From positions 1 to 53,516 of IMG/VR virus record IMGVR_UViG_3300037840_000123: a stretch of DNA of 53,516 nucleotides, one strand, 5' to 3'. Of this stretch, positions 26,365 to 35,301 are shown in pieces. The notes under the pieces were generated by a model. The model had not been told where the DNA came from, did no database searches, and saw only the letters and a list, made by a program, of their open reading frames with translations. Made by a program: the position numbers and the translations under genes. The stretch comes from a virus. Every line of letters starts with the position of its first letter. Position 1 is the stretch's first letter.

Positions 26365-28185
26365 CTAGCGTGTTACCGTACAGCGTACTACCATGGCCGC
26401 GGGAGTGATGTTCCCGGCGGTCGGATTCGAGAGCCACACCGTCACCGTGTTCGACGTGACCACGGGCGGCAGCATCTGAATCCCGGTTTGCCATGTAGCT
26501 CCAGGCGCGGCATTGAGAGAGCACTGTGCTACGTCGGTTGCGAGTGCCCCAGTGATGGTGATGGGCGTCTGCGACTGGGAGTTGCCGCTCGCGATCAGGG
26601 TTCCGGCTGTAGTCGTGGTCCCCGAACCAATCCTCACGGCAATGATGTTCGGTCCAACTCCGGCACTCTGTGAGATCGTTGGAGAATTGATTAGTCCGAG
26701 GTTCCCTCCAGCTACGTCACCCAAGCTGAATAGGCCGCAGCCCCCCACGCCGGTCGCGCTAAAGGTGCTGTTATTGAGTGGCATCATGTTGCCGCTTGAC
26801 CAGAACGAGGCACACGCTCCGGCCGTCACCAGGTTGTTAGGATTGGCCCACGTGCCGACCATCGTGATGCCCTCAACTCTCACCTTGGCAGTAGAGAGTT
26901 CGAGGTCGATCGGGGCAGTCACCGGCGTCAGGGTTGAAGAAAAACGGCCTCCAATAAGGTTTACGCCATTGGCTGCGACCGCCGTGTTTGGAACTGTCAG
27001 ACATGTACCTGACGCACCATTTACCTCGCAGTAGAGTCCGAGGAAATTGGCGTTATCGACAAAGTTGGCAACAATGGCAACCTCATTGAGGTTGTCGGCT
27101 TCCGCTGAACAGCCCACGCAGTTGAAATTATCTACCGGGTTGGACGCACTTCCCAGCCACCACTCATGCGCCGATGAATTCAGGCTGCGACAGTCCACTC
27201 CGGTAAATTTGGCCTGAATGTTTAACAGGTCGTATCCGATTGGGCCGGCTGCCCGAACAAATGTGCTGTTACAACTGGCGTCCACCACCGCGCCGGTATT
27301 GCCCCAGCGGAAGGCGGCGACGGTTGCCGCTACCGTCGGCATATCGATCATCACATGATCCAGCATGGTTCCGCCCACGCCGTTGTCGATGTCTACAAAC
27401 ACGGGAGGGGAGGTTCCGGTTGCATTCAGGCAAAAGTTCCGGAGGGTGGTACCTTGTCCGGCCGCTCCGGTAATCAAAAATGGAGCCGATGCGCCTCCCG
27501 TCCAGGTAAGAGTAGTGGTGCAGTGGACTCCCGCGTTCTGATAAGCGGCCCCAGCCCCCTGAATGGTCAATGGAAAGGATGGAGTGATCTGGGTGGGAAT
27601 AGTAAAGTTTCCCGGCGGAACCATCAACATACATCCAGGAGCCAGGTTGCAGGCAGCAAATGCCGCGCTGATAGACGGGAACTGGTCCGCCCAGATGACG
27701 CGCTCACCGGAGAATCCGTTCAGCGGGGATTTCGACTGCTGGTAGCCCAAGTTTCCACCGGGGGTAGACGCTCCGGAAGGCGGCGGCAGGAATGCGGATT
27801 GCGACTGGATTTGTGTGGAGATATCTTGTGACGAAGTCAGCGAGAGCGGAGTCATGGTGAAACAGGTCAGCGTGCTCAGTGATGGCGAAGAGCAGAAGGA
27901 AAATTGCCATTGCGGGTTGGCCGAGGATGGCTGGATCAAGGAGGTATTGGTCAGCGAGATCGAGAAATGACCGAAGGAATCAAGGGCAGAGATGACCACG
28001 ACAGGATTGACCGGGTTGGTATTATTGACTGTCCACGACTGGCCGGAGGGAGCAAGAACGGCGCGGCCGCTTCCCCCGGCGTAAAGGACGCCGCTTGGGT
28101 CCTGAACGGTTCCTGTGACGGTGATCTGCTGGCTCCACGAGAGAGGAGTGAGCAGCCACAGGAGGATTGTCAGTCGTCGTATCAT
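26365..28185 (-). CDS. Secreted-type tailspike with pectin-lyase fold, 606 aa
   Basis: ATG 28185 overlaps the previous stop by 4 nt. Signal peptide of about 19 residues (cleavage before Gln-Gln), a Thr-Val-Gln-Asp-Pro-Ser-Gly carboxypeptidase-regulatory-like opening, then a right-handed beta-helix from about residue 165 (Ser-Ile-Ser-Ala-Ala-Phe-Ala-Ala-Cys, Pro-Pro-Gly-Asn-Phe-Thr-Ile). This is the classical tailspike depolymerase architecture. Catalytic residues not assigned. Confidence 0.7.
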   Translation of the reverse strand: MIRRLTILLWLLTPLSWSQQITVTGTVQDPSGVLYAGGSGRAVLAPSGQSWTVNNTNPVNPVVVISALDSFGHFSISLTNTSLIQPSSANPQWQFSFCSSPSLSTLTCFTMTPLSLTSSQDISTQIQSQSAFLPPPSGASTPGGNLGYQQSKSPLNGFSGERVIWADQFPSISAAFAACNLAPGCMLMVPPGNFTIPTQITPSFPLTIQGAGAAYQNAGVHCTTTLTWTGGASAPFLITGAAGQGTTLRNFCLNATGTSPPVFVDIDNGVGGTMLDHVMIDMPTVAATVAAFRWGNTGAVVDASCNSTFVRAAGPIGYDLLNIQAKFTGVDCRSLNSSAHEWWLGSASNPVDNFNCVGCSAEADNLNEVAIVANFVDNANFLGLYCEVNGASGTCLTVPNTAVAANGVNLIGGRFSSTLTPVTAPIDLELSTAKVRVEGITMVGTWANPNNLVTAGACASFWSSGNMMPLNNSTFSATGVGGCGLFSLGDVAGGNLGLINSPTISQSAGVGPNIIAVRIGSGTTTTAGTLIASGNSQSQTPITITGALATDVAQCSLNAAPGATWQTGIQMLPPVVTSNTVTVWLSNPTAGNITPAAMVVRCTVTR

Positions 28186-28355
28186 GCCCGCTTCCTTTTG
28201 CCGCGATGGTATCCACCACGCTTGGTGAGTCGGCCTTCGTCGGCCATTCCTTCGGCTTCACCAACTACGGCCTCCCCAGGAACGCCTTCTCGACGAAGTT
28301 TAGAAATCTTGATCCTTATGGGGGACTTGCGGTCGCGTTTCTTCTTCCTGCTCAT
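28182..28355 (-). CDS. Lys/Arg-rich microprotein, 57 aa
   Basis: ATG 28355 and TGA 28184-28182 overlap both neighbours by 4 nt. About one third of residues are Lys or Arg, clustered at both ends, with an acidic middle. Nucleic-acid binding or a virion role is possible. One of three basic microproteins in the late operon. Confidence 0.5.
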   Translation of the reverse strand: MSRKKKRDRKSPIRIKISKLRREGVPGEAVVGEAEGMADEGRLTKRGGYHRGKRKRA

Positions 28356-29860
28356 CTCTGGTCTCCTTGACCTGCACCTACAGTCTGCGTGAGTTGGCCG
28401 GCGAATGGCAACGGGCGAGGAGGAGGATTGACCCCTCTTCGCAGCATCCGCTCGGGTCTGCGTAATCCTTCAACTGCAATATCCCCGGCGGCCCGGCCCG
28501 CGAAAACGTCCGCCAAGCCATGCAGGAATTGTCCCGAGAACAGCGATCCCAGCATCGAGCCGACGTTCTCGGATGCCCGTCGCGATACCCAGTCCATGTC
28601 GCCGGAGGTACGGTCGAGCTGATCCATCCTCCGTTCAGCCTGTTGCTGGATTTCCTTGAATGCTCCGTAGCGTTGCTTCAGGTCGGAGTAGCCGGATAAC
28701 TTCCACTCGATCTGATCCTGTAGAGATTCCTTGACGGCGGTCATTACCGATACCGGATCACCAGAGCGGATCGCTTGATATTGTGCATCTGGTGGGAGTT
28801 TGCGAAACTTGTTGAGTTCGGCGTTGATGTCCTGCACCACTTGTTCCGCCTGCGACAGATTCATCGGATTGCGGATGAGGCTCTGCTCGATATTGGTCGC
28901 TTCGTCCTGAATCATCTTGGCCTCAGGGGGAAGTACATCTGTAGGGGTGGTACGAATTTTCATCCACGGAGTGATGCGTTTGCGTACCATATCGCCTACC
29001 TGTATCGCGTCGATCTTCCCGGCGGTAGGCGAACGGCGATAGAGGCGGCCAGCGAGGTCAGCGGCAGCCCCACGGCGGCCTTTCTCGGCGAAGTCGCGCA
29101 GCTCGGGGAAATCCTTGACCTTGGATTGCTGAAGGTCGCCTCGGAGATATTGGTAAGCGCGGCGGAGCGCAGGAACATCTTTGGTAGTGGGACGAAGCGA
29201 TCCGACGAATGCGCGCTCCTCGCGTGCAAACAGTCCCGGCATGACACGGGAAATGGCCCCTTCGGTGGCGCGGAGAGTCTGAGCCGCAGAAGGAGCGCCG
29301 CCCAGGATTTGTGCGCCGCCGCTCAACGCCTTCTGCGCTCCTTCAGGGGTCGTAATTCCTTCCTTCACTCCTTCATAGATATCGCCTACGCCATGTGCAC
29401 CATAGGCGGCCCCTTGTGCGGTGAGCAGAGCGCGGGCGGCTTTACCGACGGCTCCGGGCAGCTTGGCCATCTTGGCCAGTCCTGCCGTGGCGATTGACGC
29501 TGGGGAAGTCAACGACGAAGCCGTCTTCGAGAGATCGGACATGAATCCGGTGTTGAATACCCGGCTGGCTGCGTCTCCCGGTGACTCATTTAGCTTCGGT
29601 GGGCGGTCGCGTTCGGAATCCAGCGACTGCATGGACTCGGTGCCTCCTGTCGCCCACTTTACGATGCCCTCAGGAGTCACCAGCCCCTTATTGACGTAAT
29701 CCCAGCCCTTCTGGAACAGGGAGCGGTCTACATTGCCGGTCTCATCCACCGGGAAGTATCCCTGCGACATGGCCCGGCCAAGCTGGTCTTCAGGCAGCAT
29801 GAACTGCTGGCCACCCTTGGTGACCTTGACCTTCTTCGGCGATGTGGGTAGCTCACTCAT
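28352..29860 (-). CDS. Internal virion / ejection-type protein, 502 aa
   Basis: Long, mainly helical, Ala-rich and charged, with a hydrophobic stretch around residues 120-165 and no enzyme motif. In podoviruses such proteins lie between tail and tailspike genes and are ejected to form the channel across the envelope. Starts at ATG 29860, overlapping the previous stop. Assignment by position and composition. Confidence 0.5.
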   Translation of the reverse strand: MSELPTSPKKVKVTKGGQQFMLPEDQLGRAMSQGYFPVDETGNVDRSLFQKGWDYVNKGLVTPEGIVKWATGGTESMQSLDSERDRPPKLNESPGDAASRVFNTGFMSDLSKTASSLTSPASIATAGLAKMAKLPGAVGKAARALLTAQGAAYGAHGVGDIYEGVKEGITTPEGAQKALSGGAQILGGAPSAAQTLRATEGAISRVMPGLFAREERAFVGSLRPTTKDVPALRRAYQYLRGDLQQSKVKDFPELRDFAEKGRRGAAADLAGRLYRRSPTAGKIDAIQVGDMVRKRITPWMKIRTTPTDVLPPEAKMIQDEATNIEQSLIRNPMNLSQAEQVVQDINAELNKFRKLPPDAQYQAIRSGDPVSVMTAVKESLQDQIEWKLSGYSDLKQRYGAFKEIQQQAERRMDQLDRTSGDMDWVSRRASENVGSMLGSLFSGQFLHGLADVFAGRAAGDIAVEGLRRPERMLRRGVNPPPRPLPFAGQLTQTVGAGQGDQR

Positions 29861-30950
29861 TCGGTGGCGGAGCCTCCGGCGTCACGGGTTCGAGATCGAG
29901 TGGTGCTTCGGTCACGTCAGGAGGAGCCAGCAACTGCTGCATCACATCCGGCCCCAGCATCCGCTCGTTCACCTTCTGGAATCCCCGTAGATTACGTTTA
30001 GTATAGGCCAGCACTCCTAATGTCACGCTGGGATTCGCCAAGGGATTGCCGCGTTGGGCCTGAAGCCGGGCAAACGCTTCCGGTCCACGGAATCCCTGCG
30101 CGCCGAGTGGGCCACGCAGGAGATTGACGTGTTCGGTCAGGGCGGCGAAGGCGGTAGCCACGGCAGACTCCTGCGGGGTGAGGGAGACGCCACGAGAAAC
30201 GAGGGATTGTACCTTCCCCTGCGGGTCAATGGTCAGGTCGATCTTCGACGCCTTGAGAAGATCGGTGAGCACGCTGGCATTCTTCTCGATAGTGTCGATG
30301 GCTCCGATGGCGGAATTGACCGCGACTGCGTTGGTGCCAGCGGAACGAAGAGTGGCGGATAGTTTCTCACGCTCGGCGAAACCACGCTGCTGCTGCTCTT
30401 GGGAGAATTTCTGCGACTTGCGTTGACGCTCATCGGCTGCCGCGCGAGCATCCTTAGCGCGTTGATTAGCGTCCTCCCGGTATTTCTTCGACCGGGCCTC
30501 AATTCCTGCCTCCGAATCGGCTTTGTCTATTTCAGTCTTAACCGCGCCAAATCCTTCTTTATAATTCCCCTGCGATGCGTACATCCCCCAGATATCCTGC
30601 GCCGCCTGCTTGCGCTTAGGGTCGGCAATAGAGTCGATGGCTTTATGGGCAGCGGCAGCAAATCCCTCATCCTCCGGCCTCATTGCGAAGTCCTTGACTG
30701 CCATCGAGCCGTCAGGATTCTGGGTGAGCGCATAAATCTTGTTGCCGATGGTCGTGAATCCCTTGTAAGCAGGACGGGTTGCAGCAGACTTGGCGGTATC
30801 CAGTTGCTGCCGGGTAACGTCCATGCCAAGCTGTTTCTGGAGTTGGTCGAGCTTCTGGCCCTGCGTGGCGAGGTTGATCTCCTTCCCCTCCTGGATATCG
30901 TTCCCAGTGCGCCCGGCTTCTTGCAGAATACTTGTCAAAAGTGCGCCCAC
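29853..30950 (-). CDS. Virion-associated helical protein, 365 aa
   Basis: GTG 30950 is preferred: AGGAGGGAG lies just upstream and the codon overlaps the previous stop. Highly helical, Gln/Lys/Ala-rich, with a long charged coiled-coil region (about residues 150-205). No enzyme motif. Position suggests an internal/ejection or tail component. Confidence 0.5.
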   Translation of the reverse strand: MGALLTSILQEAGRTGNDIQEGKEINLATQGQKLDQLQKQLGMDVTRQQLDTAKSAATRPAYKGFTTIGNKIYALTQNPDGSMAVKDFAMRPEDEGFAAAAHKAIDSIADPKRKQAAQDIWGMYASQGNYKEGFGAVKTEIDKADSEAGIEARSKKYREDANQRAKDARAAADERQRKSQKFSQEQQQRGFAEREKLSATLRSAGTNAVAVNSAIGAIDTIEKNASVLTDLLKASKIDLTIDPQGKVQSLVSRGVSLTPQESAVATAFAALTEHVNLLRGPLGAQGFRGPEAFARLQAQRGNPLANPSVTLGVLAYTKRNLRGFQKVNERMLGPDVMQQLLAPPDVTEAPLDLEPVTPEAPPPNE

Positions 30951-31528
30951 TAGATGCTCCCTCCTAAGCTGCTGGTATCGCCGCTGTTCAACCCGCCACT
31001 GGGATCGTAGCTGGCCGGGAACGGCCACGTCAGGCCAGCGGTCGAGCTGGGAGCGATCGGGACTCCGGTTGGCGTGGGGGCGGTAGCCGCCGGATTCGGC
31101 TTGAACGAGTTAAGGAACAGACTCATCGCCGGGCCAAGATTGGTTGGCGGGCGGAAGGTTCCCGCCGGAAGGCCAAGCGACTGGAGAACCGCCTGCATGG
31201 CTGTGTTCTGGTTCTGCTGGTAGAACGGGGCGAGGGCTTGAGACTCGGAGGCGGCGAAAATTCCCGGCGCCTGCGAGAGTCCACGGGAGGCGAGGTTACC
31301 TTGGACTTGATTGCCAACCGCTTGCGTGAGGCCGTTGTTCAGCGGTTGCTGAATCTTGGCCGCCATCTGCGCAAGAAGCTGGGGATTTTTCAGCAGGTTC
31401 ATCACGAAATTTTGGTATTGGCCAGCCTTGTTACCTTCGAGGATATTGCCGACCTCGCCCGCGCCGACAAGTCCGCCGGAGAATAGCTTCTGCCAGTTCT
31501 GTGTGAAGAAATCGCCTAGTCCGTCCAT
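30950..31528 (-). CDS. Virion-associated protein, 192 aa
   Basis: ATG 31528 after CGGGAGC. N-terminal helix, a Gln/Asn-rich central region and a Pro/Gly/Ser-rich C-terminus. Such composition is common in small internal virion proteins. No family recognised. Confidence 0.5.
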   Translation of the reverse strand: MDGLGDFFTQNWQKLFSGGLVGAGEVGNILEGNKAGQYQNFVMNLLKNPQLLAQMAAKIQQPLNNGLTQAVGNQVQGNLASRGLSQAPGIFAASESQALAPFYQQNQNTAMQAVLQSLGLPAGTFRPPTNLGPAMSLFLNSFKPNPAATAPTPTGVPIAPSSTAGLTWPFPASYDPSGGLNSGDTSSLGGSI

Positions 31529-31531
31529 AAG

Positions 31532-32032
31532 TTATGCTCCCGCCAACAAACCTTTGAAATCTCCGCCTGACAGTAACTGACTGAATATATCGCTTCCTCC
31601 ACCGCCACCGGGAGAGGGTGATACCGGATTTGGCTGAGGCCGGGACAGCGCGCTCAGGATGTCACCGCCTCCCTGAGAGGAAGAGGCCGGAGTCAGCCCT
31701 GAATTCCCTCCAGCGTTGAGGCCAAATAAATTGTTAATGGCCGCCTGAATATTTCCCGTTGCCTGCGGATCGTTGCCGAGGCCGGACTGAGACGCTCCCC
31801 ATTGGGCCGCGTATTCGGGAGACACGGAACCTCCGGTTTGGGCCTGCAAGGTGGGGAGCGCGGAGGATACCGCAGCCGTCTGAGCCGCGTTTTGCGGCTG
31901 GGTCAGCGGAGCCGGTGTAGTGGTTGGCTTCGGCGGAGTTCCCGATGGCTGGTTGGCCAAGTCGAGTCCAATAGTGGTCCCGGTGGTAGCCGCCGCTGCA
32001 ATCAATGGAATGAAGGGGATGACGAACGGCAT
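31532..32032 (-). CDS. Virion-associated Pro/Gly-rich protein, 166 aa
   Basis: ATG 32032 overlaps the previous stop. A hydrophobic N-terminus (residues 1-17) is followed by low-complexity Pro/Thr/Gln and Gly/Ser regions. The C-terminal Asp-Ile-Phe/Leu ... Leu-Leu-Ser-Gly-Gly segments are repeated. It may insert into membrane during ejection, by inference from composition only. Confidence 0.45.
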   Translation of the reverse strand: MPFVIPFIPLIAAAATTGTTIGLDLANQPSGTPPKPTTTPAPLTQPQNAAQTAAVSSALPTLQAQTGGSVSPEYAAQWGASQSGLGNDPQATGNIQAAINNLFGLNAGGNSGLTPASSSQGGGDILSALSRPQPNPVSPSPGGGGGSDIFSQLLSGGDFKGLLAGA

Positions 32033-32481
32033 TAAGGCATCCCCCTTAGCGGCATGGGAGCTGCCAGTAAAGTCAGGCCGTTCTTGACAGCTTGTCCTCC
32101 CAGTTTGGTGACAATACGAGCCAAGGAGGATTCCTCCTCGCGAGTTTCGTCAACAATGACCATGTAACCCTTGAAGCCGCGCTTATGGAGGGTAGATTTG
32201 AATACCCGCAACATCCGCAATAAATTAGTGGATGGCAGGCCGGGAATGATCTGTAACCGCCAGATTATCGCCATTCCATGACACGGAGACGCCATCAGTA
32301 TTCCAGTAAGCTCACCCGCGAATTCCGTTACCCATATCCACTCCGGATCAAGCTGACCGAGAATATCGAACCCAATATTAAGTGTCGATGGTATCTGCTC
32401 GCCGGGATAAAGATGACGGACACGGGTCGCAGGAGTCAGCCACTGGAGCACGTTGTCATGGATGATCGGCTGCGTCGTCAT
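32032..32481 (-). CDS. GNAT-like protein in the tail module, 149 aa
   Basis: The fold pattern fits a compact GNAT: a strand with Trp-Val-Thr-Glu-Phe-Ala-Gly-Glu-Leu-Thr-Gly-Ile, then Ile-Trp-Arg-Leu-Gln-Ile, a helix, and Phe-Lys-Gly-Tyr-Met-Val-Ile-Val near residue 104. The acetyl-CoA loop is not obvious. GNAT-like genes do occur in podovirus structural modules. ATG 32481 overlaps the previous stop by 4 nt. Confidence 0.45.
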   Translation of the reverse strand: MTTQPIIHDNVLQWLTPATRVRHLYPGEQIPSTLNIGFDILGQLDPEWIWVTEFAGELTGILMASPCHGMAIIWRLQIIPGLPSTNLLRMLRVFKSTLHKRGFKGYMVIVDETREEESSLARIVTKLGGQAVKNGLTLLAAPMPLRGMP

Positions 32482-35297
32482 ACCACCGCCCCCGTTGCCA
32501 CAAGTCCCACTGGACGAGGTTCGAGGTGAAATCCAAAAGAATCAATTACTATCGGCCCAAACCCGCTGATGACCGCATCGAACCTGTCGTTGGTCGCCAG
32601 CACGGGACACTCTACCGCGAAGTCTCCTGATGAGGACGGCATTGACACCTGGAGCGTGTCCTGGGAAATTCCAGCCACTCGCGGCCTGATGAACAACGAG
32701 GAATTATTCTGCTGGCCCCGTACCATTATCCGGCGGCAGAACAGGCGCTCATCGGGATCCTTGGACGCTACGGCAGGAGTCCGCATCTGCCATGCGACTT
32801 GAGTGGGAGAGGAGCTTCCGGCTACGGAAGTCGCCCATTCCACATCCGCTGCCTGCCATCGCTGGAGCGTGCCATCCAGGTAGGAGCCGAACAGGGTGAC
32901 CACCTGCGATACCACGGTTCTCACCTGAATCATGGTGGATACGGGGAATGGAAGATCAACCACCGACCACGCTTTCAGGGTAAGGTCGAAGCAAAGAATG
33001 CGGGTCAGCATTCCATTCGACGATCCCTGGCCGAGGTTGGCCACCGGAATCGCGGTGACGTACATCGGAGGATTAGCGGTCTGCGCCGACCACGCTACCG
33101 ACTGCCACGACTGGTCGATGGGGACGATGTCCACCAAGTCGGGATCGTCGTTGATAAACAGGTACGGTTGAATCTGCGGCGAGATCACGCGGTCGTTCAC
33201 GCCGTCGAAGATGGCGAATCCTAAATGTGCAATGCGGCCAATGCCGAATCCGGGGATGAACTGAAGCGTTCGCGGACACATACATCCCATGTCAGTCTCG
33301 GCTCGTTGGATGGCGAAGTTATCGGACCCGAATACGCCGACAATCTGGTAGACCGCGTATTGTTTCATGGCTACCATGGAGCCTTCCGGCGGAATACCCT
33401 GTGCGGTGATGGTGAAGACAGCGAGGCCCATGCCCTCGGTGCCGTCGTCCTTGTCGAGGAAAGCCTGGTTAATCGGGTTCCACGACTGAAGGTTATTGAT
33501 GTCGCACATGCGGAGCGAGCAGGGGCCGTCGAGACCGGTGGAAGTGTTCGACGGGGAAGTATTGAACATCCACACCGAGCCGGAGTAGACGGCGATATGG
33601 GCGCATCCGGGGGGCGGAGGAGCGGCGGAATTCAAGGCACCTGCGTTTACCCAGATAACCGATCCATCGGCCACGGTGGCTCCCACGGCGGTAGGGAAAG
33701 AAGGCTGAGAGCCGCCGGAAGTTCCTCCCTGGATCGCTTTATAGTAGAAGCCGTTTGAAACGGTTGGCGTAATGATGGAATTGACCGCGTAGGCCACGGC
33801 CGTAGTCCATACCGGATACGAGGGAGTGAAGGTAGAAATCACCGGGACGGTGGTGATGACCATGCGACCGCCCGAGGATGATCCAGCACCGATGGCATTG
33901 GGATTTACGATTTTGATGTGAGTGGTGTCGGGAAGCGCGATCACGACGAAGGCCGAAGCCCCATTGCCGTTTGTGTTGTAGGCGTTATTGGTGATGCCTT
34001 CGAGATAGATATTGGCCCCAAGGGCCTGCGTGAGGTTAAGCCCATGGGGGCCGGAAGTCTGGATAGTAACGACTCCGTTCGCATCCACTGAGATCGAAGT
34101 GATTCCGGTTTCACCGGCTGGATTCGTAGGAGTTCCACTATGGTCGGAATAGACCTGCGGCGCGAACCCGTTGCCTAACGCCAGTACGGCCTGATTAGTG
34201 AACTGCACGATCTGAGGAATCAGGCTAACGCCGCCCACGATACCACCGGAAGGAGTTGAGCCTTGTTGTCCGCCGCCGCCGAATGTTCCGCCTCCGGGAA
34301 ACCCGTCAGGGAAGCGAACATCGGCAGGGAAGAATGCCGCAATGAGTTCATCGTTATAAAGGATCCCATAAGAGGCCGGGCGCATGACGTAGAGCGCGGT
34401 CTGCTGGGTGGTATCAGCAAGAGGAGGCGACTGGCTGAAGAAGAACGTTCCTCCCGTTGAGGACTGCACGGGAGAGTGGGTGCCCCCTGTAAGCGATAGA
34501 ACGGAGTTCGAGATATTGTAAGAGACAACGTAGGTGCCATTCAGGACAGAGTTGGAACCGGCAGTATAGATACCGGAACCTCCGCCAGAAACCTGGAAAT
34601 CAGCCGCCAGTGTCAGCACGTAATTGGCGGGAATAGCCTGCTCGATCAGGGAGGTCACGGACAGGGTGACCCCAAGAGTGGCTGCTCCGGTGTCCGTATA
34701 GGCAAGGGCCGTGACTGGCAGGCCCACACCAACCAGCAAGGTCTCGCTGCCGGAGGCCGTGCCCCGGTAGATGTTGTAGGCAACAGCATTGGGAACAACG
34801 TTCCACGCTAGCGCGACAGAAAGGTTGCCGCCGGAAGGAGTGGCTGAGACTTCATTAGATGCGACAGTCTCTCCGCCAACGCCGTCGAGGGCAGTCACAA
34901 CGTAATACTGCTTAATGCCGGTAGAAAGAGAGCCTCCAGCGGCTAGGGTGGCGGTAAGGTTAGCGGGCGCTCCTAGTGGCTGGTCGAGAGCTTTCATTAG
35001 GCGGAGATAGTAGGGAGCGACTCCGGTCGGCTGGAAGAAGAATTCACACATGGCCCGGCCGCGACCAAGGGTGGGGACACCGTTGTAGGCATTTACGATG
35101 GCGGAACCGTCTACAGTTTTCAGGGCGCCGCGCTTAGTCGCCAAAAGATTGGAGGCACGGGGAATGGAACCTTTCGGTTGGGTCAGAACGCCGGTCGAGG
35201 CATCAACCATTTTAGGAAATGGTCCGAACGAAACCGGCTTCATCGCAGCCCCCGATCGCGAGACGCAGTGGTAGAGGCCGTACGGGATTTCTTCCAT
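32478..35297 (-). CDS. Nozzle/tail tubular protein B-like, 939 aa
   Basis: Large beta-rich protein following the adaptor gene. After an N-terminal segment, residues about 105-230 hold a Fn3-like insert (Ala-Tyr-Asn-Ile-Tyr-Arg-Gly-Thr). The C-terminal half has a recurrent environmental-phage signature: Val-Ala-Met-Lys-Gln-Tyr-Ala-Val-Tyr-Gln, Thr-Asp-Met-Gly-Cys and Phe-Ile-Pro-Gly-Phe-Gly-Ile. Lengths and order fit the gp12-type nozzle of short tails. Start is ATG 35297, with ATG 35243 as an alternative. Confidence 0.6.
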   Translation of the reverse strand: MEEIPYGLYHCVSRSGAAMKPVSFGPFPKMVDASTGVLTQPKGSIPRASNLLATKRGALKTVDGSAIVNAYNGVPTLGRGRAMCEFFFQPTGVAPYYLRLMKALDQPLGAPANLTATLAAGGSLSTGIKQYYVVTALDGVGGETVASNEVSATPSGGNLSVALAWNVVPNAVAYNIYRGTASGSETLLVGVGLPVTALAYTDTGAATLGVTLSVTSLIEQAIPANYVLTLAADFQVSGGGSGIYTAGSNSVLNGTYVVSYNISNSVLSLTGGTHSPVQSSTGGTFFFSQSPPLADTTQQTALYVMRPASYGILYNDELIAAFFPADVRFPDGFPGGGTFGGGGQQGSTPSGGIVGGVSLIPQIVQFTNQAVLALGNGFAPQVYSDHSGTPTNPAGETGITSISVDANGVVTIQTSGPHGLNLTQALGANIYLEGITNNAYNTNGNGASAFVVIALPDTTHIKIVNPNAIGAGSSSGGRMVITTVPVISTFTPSYPVWTTAVAYAVNSIITPTVSNGFYYKAIQGGTSGGSQPSFPTAVGATVADGSVIWVNAGALNSAAPPPPGCAHIAVYSGSVWMFNTSPSNTSTGLDGPCSLRMCDINNLQSWNPINQAFLDKDDGTEGMGLAVFTITAQGIPPEGSMVAMKQYAVYQIVGVFGSDNFAIQRAETDMGCMCPRTLQFIPGFGIGRIAHLGFAIFDGVNDRVISPQIQPYLFINDDPDLVDIVPIDQSWQSVAWSAQTANPPMYVTAIPVANLGQGSSNGMLTRILCFDLTLKAWSVVDLPFPVSTMIQVRTVVSQVVTLFGSYLDGTLQRWQAADVEWATSVAGSSSPTQVAWQMRTPAVASKDPDERLFCRRIMVRGQQNNSSLFIRPRVAGISQDTLQVSMPSSSGDFAVECPVLATNDRFDAVISGFGPIVIDSFGFHLEPRPVGLVATGAVV

Positions 35298-35301
35298 CGC
35301 T

